Notes under the pieces: model-generated
The model's input: the letters and a program-made list of their open reading frames with translations, nothing else
Told to the model about the DNA's origin: nothing
Databases searched by the model: none
Shown: piece by piece, positions 1-5,081 of the stretch
How positions within the stretch are numbered: position 1 is the first letter of the stretch
Layout of the letters: each line of letters begins with the position of its first letter
Program-made: the position numbers and the translations under genes
Source: Deltaproteobacteria bacterium
GTDB taxonomy: Bacteria; Desulfobacterota; DSM-4660; Desulfatiglandales; Desulfatiglandaceae
Assembly: GCA_013349725.1 (NCBI GenBank)
Contig: DUZB01000268.1
Coordinates: forward strand, 1 to 6,891
DNA: 6,891 nucleotides
Reading direction: 5' to 3'

Positions 1-290
1 GGGGGGGGGTGTCATCGATAGAGGATCAGCAAACCAGATCAAAAAAAACAATCAGGGGTGCAATTCAAACGCAACCAGAAATATTGAACAGCCGGCAGCG
101 GAAAGAAAGATAAGAAATACCGGAAAACGATGGCAAATTGCCTCGTTGGTGTTTTTCAAATGGTTCGTGTGATCAAATATCACAGGCACTCAGAAAAAAA
201 GAAGCCCCTTCTGGGACAGGTTTCTAAACACCGCAAGAAACCCATGCACCCGAAAAGGAGCTCTTTTTCTTTAGTGAGCCGGAATCGCCC
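1..290. other. Region downstream of the SYLF gene, no gene recognised
   Basis: The 290 bases contain no coding frame I trust. An open plus-strand frame from 130 runs antisense into the SYLF gene, has no ribosome binding site and gives a low-complexity basic protein. The sequence is purine-rich, opens with nine G in a row, and holds the candidate terminator at 194-212. No tRNA or other RNA gene is apparent. Confidence 0.5.
194..212 (-). terminator. Candidate intrinsic terminator after the SYLF gene
   Basis: On the minus strand AGAAG-GGG-CTTCT forms a 5-bp stem with a 3-base loop, followed directly by six T. It lies about 80 bases past the SYLF stop and would end the five-gene transcript. The stem is short and a competing CCC/GGG pairing exists, so efficiency is uncertain. 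Confidence 0.4.
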
Positions 291-1001
291 TTACTTTCCG
301 TGCTCAGCCTTGTACAGCCCTTCTCGGAGTTTTTCCGATCCGGGATTGCTCACATCCTTTTTCACCAGGATATCCACAGGCCTCACTTCCTTGCCGTAAT
401 AATCCTTGTTAAAATCATCGTTCACCTTGATTACGGAGCCATCCAGGGCAAGACCTGCAAAGGCACCCTGTGCTCGTGAGAAGGAAACCAGGTCCGCCGT
501 CACACCTTTACCGGCAGCGCCGGCGCCGACAGGACCCAGGGCAACAGACGTATCTCCACCCAGTTTAAAGGATGAAGAGTACAGGGATTCCATACCATGC
601 TCGGTTCTGATCTGTATGACCACTTCGGAGGACTCCCCTCCAATCTGAAGGCCGAAACTGACCGACCCCATGCTGTAAAAAGCAGGCTGCCCCCAACGTC
701 CCGTTTTCGGGTCGCGAAGAAGCACCACTCCCCTTCCACCGGAACCCCCGAAGATGAATCCTGCCTTGAGAAGCTGTGGAACGATAAAAACGCCCTTTGC
801 GTTTTTGAGATGATCCTTGAACCATGCCATATCCGCGTCAGCAACAAAATTATTCAGGGTAACCAGGGCCTGATCTACCAGTATCTGGGGTTTAAGATCT
901 TCCTGGGCGCCAACCGGCAGAGACATCAGGCAGAAAACAGCTGCCATAAACAGACACACCGCGAAACGAAAAACTTCTTTGGTTCTCTTTTTTCCAGTCA
1001 T
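291..1001 (-). CDS. Exported SYLF (Ysc84/DUF500) lipid-binding domain protein
   Basis: The 236-residue product starts with basic residues (MTGKKRTKEVFR), a hydrophobic stretch at about 12-28 and a likely signal peptidase I site after VGA (residue 32), so it should be periplasmic; there is no lipobox cysteine. Residues about 48-215 match the SYLF/Ysc84 family: KGVFIVPQLLKAGF (69-82), the glycine-rich GGSGGRGVVLLRD (85-97), WGQPAFYSMGS (103-113), GLQIGGESSEVV (117-128), the GGDTSVALGPVGAG segment (148-161), SRAQGAFAGLALDGS (175-189) and a C-terminal DYYGKEV. Length and architecture are normal for bacterial members. Eukaryotic SYLF domains bind phosphoinositides and actin; the bacterial role is not established. 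The start is well supported by AAGGAGG seven bases upstream of the ATG. It lies 152 bases downstream of the lipoprotein gene on the same strand, so it is probably the last cistron of the MCE lipid-transport operon, where it could act as a periplasmic lipid carrier (inference). Family call is firm, function is not. Confidence 0.93.
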   Translation of the reverse strand: MTGKKRTKEVFRFAVCLFMAAVFCLMSLPVGAQEDLKPQILVDQALVTLNNFVADADMAWFKDHLKNAKGVFIVPQLLKAGFIFGGSGGRGVVLLRDPKTGRWGQPAFYSMGSVSFGLQIGGESSEVVIQIRTEHGMESLYSSSFKLGGDTSVALGPVGAGAAGKGVTADLVSFSRAQGAFAGLALDGSVIKVNDDFNKDYYGKEVRPVDILVKKDVSNPGSEKLREGLYKAEHGK

Positions 1002-1084
1002 TTTGTCCTCCTTATTTTATTCCTCAATCGAAATATTATCCGGCCTGAAAAGAACATTTCCCCCCAAACCGGTTCCATTAGCAT
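998..1084 (-). CDS. Possible 28-residue peptide overlapping the SYLF gene start
   Basis: A short open frame in the gap between the lipoprotein and SYLF genes begins ATG CTA ATG and ends in TGA, which overlaps the SYLF ATG as ATGA. The peptide starts MLMEPVWGEMFF and ends in a strongly basic tail (RLRNKIRRTK). An AAGGA motif at 1093-1089 lies 4 bases from the first ATG and 10 from the second (1078). The frame contains the SYLF ribosome binding site, so if translated it would couple to SYLF. There is no signal peptide, no recognised family, and a frame of 29 codons can easily arise by chance. It could be a coupling leader or nothing. Confidence 0.2.
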   Translation of the reverse strand: MLMEPVWGEMFFSGRIIFRLRNKIRRTK

Positions 1085-1099
1085 TTCTTCCTTTTTCCC

Positions 1100-1111
1100 G
1101 ATCACCTCCTT
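1100..1111 (-). promoter_or_regulatory. Extended Shine-Dalgarno-like site without a well-placed start
   Basis: The minus strand reads AAGGAGGTGATC, a 12-base perfect complement to the conserved 3' end of 16S rRNA. It lies about 100 bases upstream of the SYLF start, which has its own AAGGAGG. No ATG, GTG or TTG falls 5-12 bases after the GGAGG core: the only GTG overlaps the motif and the nearest ATG (1084) is 20 bases past the core. It may be a ribosome standby site, the remnant of a lost start, or coincidence. Confidence 0.35.
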
Positions 1112-1153
1112 GCTCTTTGTATGGATCAAACAACTTTCATGGCCCCAAAATAT

Positions 1154-1783
1154 TTAGCGCTGCAGCGACTGAATAGCCGAGGCAATTTCACGACTGAACG
1201 CGGTCAGGGTCTGATTCTGGGCGTCAACTACTTCGGAAAAACCGGCGCCTGAAACCGGGGCGCGGAAAACGGACTTATGCCTTATGTTCGAGGCGCTGTC
1301 ACCCATGCCTCTTACTGTCCAGAAGGCAGCTAAAACCGCCTCCCCGCCGGGTACACAGTCAAAACGGGTGACATCGATAACGACCTGATAATCTACAGCA
1401 TTCGATCCCTCTCGGTCATACCCGTACACCTTGGGGGTCTTCAGCAGTAGAGAGAGATCTTCCAACAACACCCTGTAGAAGCCGTCCCGCAGCGACTCCA
1501 CCCAACGGTTGAATTCATCCAGGGCCATTTGGTTTTTTCCTGCAACCGTAACCATCTGGATACGATCCAGGTAGCCCGGCAGGCTAATGGGACCCAGAAG
1601 CACGGATACGCTTTTTGTGCCGGTGGCGCTTGACACACTCTTGGATGAAGACTCCTCCATGGAATGCAGCATATAGAACGTTGAAGGTCCGCTGCTTCCA
1701 GTACATCCGACCAGCATCACGGAAAAAAAAGATAAAAGCACACACAGGGAAAATATATTGCGAAACTTTTCCTTTGTTATCAT
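1154..1783 (-). CDS. ABC-type transport auxiliary lipoprotein, PqiC/YmbA family
   Basis: The 209-residue product has a lipoprotein signal: basic MITKEKFR, a hydrophobic core and the lipobox LVGC with Cys27 as the lipidation site. The next residue is Thr, not Asp, which favours outer-membrane sorting by the E. coli Lol rule. The mature part matches the ABC-transport auxiliary family (PF03886-type): STFYML just after the linker (34-39), VSVLLGPISLPGYLDR (59-74), the N-x-x-x-x-x-E-x-N-R-W motif ending at W94, a DFxx-like YQVVIDVTRFD strand (132-142) and AAFWTVRG (152-159). In PqiABC the equivalent lipoprotein PqiC joins the MCE tunnel to the outer membrane; the same role is inferred here. Its ATG overlaps the stop of the MCE gene as ATGA, and a strong AAAGGAGGTG site sits just upstream inside that gene, indicating translational coupling. 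Length is typical. No MlaC-like fold is seen. Confidence 0.92.
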   Translation of the reverse strand: MITKEKFRNIFSLCVLLSFFSVMLVGCTGSSGPSTFYMLHSMEESSSKSVSSATGTKSVSVLLGPISLPGYLDRIQMVTVAGKNQMALDEFNRWVESLRDGFYRVLLEDLSLLLKTPKVYGYDREGSNAVDYQVVIDVTRFDCVPGGEAVLAAFWTVRGMGDSASNIRHKSVFRAPVSGAGFSEVVDAQNQTLTAFSREIASAIQSLQR

Positions 1784-2862
1784 TTTGCACCTCCTTTGCC
1801 CTTCAGCAACGACTCGGGGTGTCGCTCCAGGTAATCCATCAGCGATTTGAGGGATTCTGCTGCCGCCGAAAATTCGTCCAATGTACGATTCAGTTTGCGC
1901 CTGGTATCCGAACGGTCCCCTACAAGACCATCCACGGTAATCAGGGTCTTCGTTGCGCCATCCATGGCTTTTTTTGCTGAAATCAGAACGGTATGAATTT
2001 CCTGCATCACCGGCTTGACCTCTCCGTCTACGTTCTGCAGGAGTTTCTTAAGGTCGGAAGATACCCCATTCAGATCTTTTGATGCGCCCTTCAACAGCGT
2101 TCGTGCGTCTGCCAGGGTTGTCTGCATGCCGTCCGACAAGGCATTCATCTTGTTGTTTAGGTTCCCGGCGACCTCGTTGATCTGACTATCTGTATTAAGA
2201 ACCAGCTTGTCCGCGTCTTCCAACACCCGATCGAGCTTCTTACTGGCCCCATTCAAATTGTGCACCATCTCCTTGATCTCGGGGTCCTTGAGCAAACCGT
2301 CGAGAGTCTCCAGAATACCGACGAGTTTTGCGACAATCTTTTCGATGGGCAGATCCTCCAGCTTCTGGGCCAGTTTGTCCATGGTCGACCTGACGGTGGG
2401 TATTTCAGGGTACCTTTTATCGAGACCGGTCAACCGTACGGGAGTGTCCGGTTGAAATTCGATTTGAATCATGGAGGAACCGGTCACAAAGCTCTGAAGT
2501 CCCAACTGGGCACGCAACCCTTTGGCAATCAAACGCTTCATCTGTTCCCCGGGATTGTTGCTTCTTTTTCCTTCAATTTCCACGCGATTCGGATCAAACT
2601 CTATAACAACAGGCACATCGATGGTGAGTTTTTTCGTATTGGCTTGTAATACGATGCTGCTTACGGAACCCACCTCTACGCCGTGCCAGATTACCGGGGC
2701 GCCCACGGCCAGACCCTTGACTGAGTCTTCAAAAAACATGACGAATTTTATTCTCTCTTTAAACAGCTCGCCACTGCCGAAAATAATCACCCCTGCAATC
2801 AGCATGGCGATGGAACCGACCACGAAGACGCCGATAACGGTTTTACTTGCCTGTTTGGCCAT
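1780..2862 (-). CDS. MCE-domain protein, MlaD/PqiB-like lipid-transport subunit
   Basis: The 360-residue product has one N-terminal membrane helix (about 8-29) with a short cytoplasmic basic end, then one MCE domain (about 38-140): FFEDSVKGLAVGAPVIWHG (43-61) followed by VEVGSV, and a second half containing LIAKGLRAQLGLQS (111-124) and TGSSMIQIEF (127-136). From about 155 to 345 it is predicted to be largely helical, with heptad-like Leu/Ile/Val spacing, ending in YLERHPESLLKGKGG, a tail seen in related MCE proteins. MCE proteins form hexameric rings in the periplasm that carry phospholipids; the long helical region suggests a needle or tunnel extension as in PqiB, longer than E. coli MlaD (about 183 residues). 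The ATG lies within the last 20 bases of the ATPase gene, and GAGGAGGGG lies upstream at suitable distance. It is flanked by the ATPase and the lipoprotein, as expected for one complex. Whether it imports or exports lipid cannot be read from sequence. Confidence 0.94.
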   Translation of the reverse strand: MAKQASKTVIGVFVVGSIAMLIAGVIIFGSGELFKERIKFVMFFEDSVKGLAVGAPVIWHGVEVGSVSSIVLQANTKKLTIDVPVVIEFDPNRVEIEGKRSNNPGEQMKRLIAKGLRAQLGLQSFVTGSSMIQIEFQPDTPVRLTGLDKRYPEIPTVRSTMDKLAQKLEDLPIEKIVAKLVGILETLDGLLKDPEIKEMVHNLNGASKKLDRVLEDADKLVLNTDSQINEVAGNLNNKMNALSDGMQTTLADARTLLKGASKDLNGVSSDLKKLLQNVDGEVKPVMQEIHTVLISAKKAMDGATKTLITVDGLVGDRSDTRRKLNRTLDEFSAAAESLKSLMDYLERHPESLLKGKGGAK

Positions 2863-3616
2863 TTGTTTCTCCCCTCCTCAAAAATGTCTGGACCCTCGGA
2901 TCATGGTCTTCCGCCAGGAGCTTTTTGGGATCGCCAGAAGCGATCATGGTGCGGCTTTCGGGATCCAGGAACACGGAGTTGCTGCCGATGGCAAAAATGC
3001 TGGCCAGTTCATGGGTTACTATCACCACGGTGGCATCAAGACTGTCCCGAAGTTGAAGGATCAGATCATCCAGCCGTTTGGCGCTCACGGGATCCAGGCC
3101 CGCTGACGGTTCATCGAAAAAAAGGATTTCCGGATCCAGAGCCATGGCCCGTGCCAGGCCTGCCCGCTTGCGCATGCCGCCGCTGATTTCCGATGGGTAG
3201 AAATCTTCGAACCCGGAAAGACCTACCAGCGCCAGCTTCAGGGAGACCTGCTCCCTGATTTTGTCCTTTCGCAACTTTGTGTATTGCTGCAGAGGAAGCG
3301 ATACATTTTCACCCAGGGTCATGGAACTCCACAGTGCCCCACTCTGGTAAAGGATGCCCACATTTCGCATCAATTGTTGACGTTCTGTGGGGTCCGCTTT
3401 CCAGAAATTGAGATCACCGTACAGGATGTCCCCCCTGGCAGGCGGCTTGAGACCGATCATATGCCTCAGGAGCGTGCTTTTCCCGCAGCCGCTCCCTCCC
3501 ATAATGATGAAGATATCCCCACGGTTGATGGTAAAATCCAGATTCCGCATCACCACGAAATCCCCGTAAGCCATGGTGAGATCCACCACCGATATATACG
3601 GTTCTCTGTTTCCCAT
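2843..3616 (-). CDS. mlaF: MlaF-type phospholipid ABC transporter ATPase
   Basis: This 257-residue ATPase powers the MlaE permease in the inner membrane. It shows Walker A GGSGCGKST (40-48), Q-loop at Gln91 (LYQSGALW), ABC signature SGGMRKR (145-151, the SGGM form typical of MlaF), Walker B ILFFDEP (164-170) with catalytic Glu169, D-loop SAGLDP and H-loop His202 (VTHEL). All residues needed for ATP hydrolysis are present. I chose the ATG at 3616 (MGNREPYISV): the open frame runs on to 3772, but those 52 extra residues lie entirely inside the permease coding region, have no family resemblance, and the family normally begins just before the first beta strand. The start is 17 bases after the permease stop with only a weak GGGAT/TTGGA ribosome site, so re-initiation after the permease is likely. 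The length matches MlaF (about 260-270). Confidence 0.96.
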   Translation of the reverse strand: MGNREPYISVVDLTMAYGDFVVMRNLDFTINRGDIFIIMGGSGCGKSTLLRHMIGLKPPARGDILYGDLNFWKADPTERQQLMRNVGILYQSGALWSSMTLGENVSLPLQQYTKLRKDKIREQVSLKLALVGLSGFEDFYPSEISGGMRKRAGLARAMALDPEILFFDEPSAGLDPVSAKRLDDLILQLRDSLDATVVIVTHELASIFAIGSNSVFLDPESRTMIASGDPKKLLAEDHDPRVQTFLRRGETNGQTGK

Positions 3617-3633
3617 AATTCCAAATCCCGATG

Positions 3634-4776
3634 TCAAATTCCCAAAATACTGCAAACGACCGTAATCACCGCTGTGGCGATAATGATGGCCACAATCCCT
3701 GTAACCACTGCAGAAGTGGCCGCATCCCCCACGGCGGAGGCGCTGCGACCGCACTGCATTCCCCGCAGACAACCGGACAGGGCCACCAGGATACCGAAAA
3801 CAAGGCTCATGAACAGGCCGATAAACAGATCATTAAGCCCGATAGCGGCTTTGGTCCGGTTCAAATAAACGATGATATTGATATCGTACATCCCCACCGC
3901 AACGAGGGCGCCCCCCAGAATTCCCATGAGGTCGGCGTACAGGACCAGAAAGGGCATCATCAGGGTCAATGCCACCACGCGCGGGAGAACCAGGAACTCC
4001 ATGGGGGGAACGGCCAGGGTCTCCAGGGCATCGATCTCCTCATTGACCTGCATGGTCCCCAGTTGGGCCGCATAGGCGGCTCCTGTCCGGCCGGCCATGA
4101 TGATGCCTGTCATGATGGCCCCCATCTCCCGCACCATGGCGATCCCCACCAGATCGGCCACATAAACTTCGGCCCCGAACATGGCCAGTTGCAGGATTCC
4201 CACAAATGCCAGGATCAAACCGATCAAAAAACTGATCAGGGAAACAATGGGCACGGCCTGCGCCCCTGCTTCCTGCAGAAAAAGCCCCAGGTCGGAAGCC
4301 CTGAACCGGGCACGGCCCATGACCATTCGCACAAAAGCCTCAAATGCCGCGCCGATAAAGGTGACGAGATCGCCGGCGGATTTCACGAAATCGGTTACAT
4401 CCAATCCCACTCGCGCAAAAAAACCTGCACGGCTGACGGATTTCCTGGCATCTTCTTTTTTGGGCACGGCTGTGGCCAGGTCGATCAACTGTCGAATCCC
4501 AGCCGGCAGGCCTTCTTTTTCAACCTCGACGTTCTTTTTCGCGGACAGTTTAGAGATTTCAAAAAAGAAGATCAGCAGGCTGCTGTCCCATGAACCTAAC
4601 GCCGTAGCATCAAAAGCCACGCGTTTGATGGATGGATGCTGTTCCAGTTGCTCCCCCATGGTTTCCGTGGAGGGGGCATCCGTCTCCATCTGCCATTTTC
4701 CCTTCAAATGGACAGTCAGGATCTCTTCGCCTGTCAAACTCATGTGAACAGCTGCATCACTCATAATTAAAACCAC
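3634..4776 (-). CDS. mlaE: MlaE-type lipid ABC permease with N-terminal STAS domain
   Basis: The 380-residue product joins two domains. Residues about 15-105 resemble a STAS domain (VHLKGKW, VAFDATALGSWDSSLLIF at 53-70), equivalent to MlaB, which in E. coli is a separate protein that stabilises and activates the MlaF ATPase. Residues about 120-380 are the MlaE permease: an amphipathic N-terminal portion, membrane helices at roughly 171-200, 210-230, 260-297, 312-335 and 354-378, and the family hallmark REMGAIMTG (216-224), AGRTGAAYAAQLGTM (228-242) and EEIDALETLAV (246-256). CGRSASAVGDAAT (342-354) precedes the last helix. MlaE alone is about 260 residues, so the extra 120 are the STAS part. 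It is the first gene of the cluster. ATG 4776 and ATG 4764 (MSDAAVHMSL) are both possible; neither has a clear Shine-Dalgarno, so the first four residues are uncertain. The STAS motif has SS where anti-sigma antagonists carry the phosphorylated serine, but here its role is probably structural. Confidence 0.95.
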   Translation of the reverse strand: MVLIMSDAAVHMSLTGEEILTVHLKGKWQMETDAPSTETMGEQLEQHPSIKRVAFDATALGSWDSSLLIFFFEISKLSAKKNVEVEKEGLPAGIRQLIDLATAVPKKEDARKSVSRAGFFARVGLDVTDFVKSAGDLVTFIGAAFEAFVRMVMGRARFRASDLGLFLQEAGAQAVPIVSLISFLIGLILAFVGILQLAMFGAEVYVADLVGIAMVREMGAIMTGIIMAGRTGAAYAAQLGTMQVNEEIDALETLAVPPMEFLVLPRVVALTLMMPFLVLYADLMGILGGALVAVGMYDINIIVYLNRTKAAIGLNDLFIGLFMSLVFGILVALSGCLRGMQCGRSASAVGDAATSAVVTGIVAIIIATAVITVVCSILGI

Positions 4777-5081
4777 ATAGCAAGGCTTTTTCCGTTTGAT
4801 TTACTCCGCTTTCGATCAAAGGATACATCCGATTTTTACGAGGAAAAGACCGGTCGGGAAATTAAGGTATGGTAAAATATAGAGGGATCGAATAAAAAAA
4901 GATATTGGACTTTGGTCCAATAGCCAACGGTTTCAGATATCGGATCGCCGAACCATAGGTTTCAAGAATATGGGCATGCATGGGCCTTGATTTTTTTCCG
5001 TCTGTCAGTTAAAAACACCATGTACAATCCCTATCAAAAAAGACCGATTACGCCAACACAAAGTGAGGAAGCAAAAAGAAT
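4777..5081. other. Divergent intergenic region between lipid operon and kinase
   Basis: No coding frame is convincing in these 305 bases. Read left to right, the region holds an 8-base palindrome GACCGGTC (4848-4855); an extended -10-like TGGTAAAAT on the plus strand (4870-4878) without a good -35; a run of seven A (4894-4900) next to a perfect inverted repeat (4903-4922); GGTTTCA twice (4929-4935, 4958-4964); TGGGC-ATGCA-TGGGC (4971-4985); and a possible plus-strand -10 TACAAT (5023-5028), again without a clear -35. Promoters for both divergent transcripts must lie here or inside the genes, but none can be assigned with confidence. Confidence 0.6.
4894..4922 (-). terminator. Perfect inverted repeat with T-tract: attenuator/terminator or operator
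   Basis: Arms TATTGGAC (4903-4910) and GTCCAATA (4915-4922) pair perfectly over 8 bp around a TTTG loop. Read on the minus strand the hairpin is followed two bases later by seven T (complement of 4900-4894), the form of an intrinsic terminator. No minus-strand gene ends here: the next minus-strand gene, the permease, starts about 120 bases further on. It therefore fits either an attenuator in the operon leader, the end of a short RNA, or simply a dyad operator for a dimeric regulator. The stem is AT-rich and only moderately stable. Confidence 0.45.

Noticed and set aside
251..272. Near-palindrome AAAAGGAGCTCTTTTT as a second terminator
   Set aside because: It has no loop, so it could only form a hairpin with a much shortened stem, and it lacks a clean T-tract on the minus strand; the hairpin at 194-212 is better.
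597..1157. Plus-strand frame of 186 codons opposite the SYLF gene
   Set aside because: It has no ribosome binding site and no family resemblance, and it is antisense to a gene with clear SYLF motifs and a signal peptide.
3617..3772. N-terminal extension of the ATPase open frame to an ATG at 3772
   Set aside because: The extra 52 residues lie inside the permease coding region in another frame, are rich in Gly/Arg/His without family similarity, and the MlaF-type start at 3616 gives a normal length.
3631..4593. Long plus-strand open frame of 320 codons antisense to the permease
   Set aside because: Its product is rich in His, Gln and Gly in the manner of antisense translation, it has no recognisable domain, and the opposite strand carries unmistakable MlaE motifs.
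4970..4987. Possible sigma-54 promoter (GG-N10-GC within TGGGCATGCATGGGC)
   Set aside because: Only the GG/GC pair matches; the rest of the -24 and -12 elements differs from TGGCACG and TTGCW, and the fit arises from the internal repeat.
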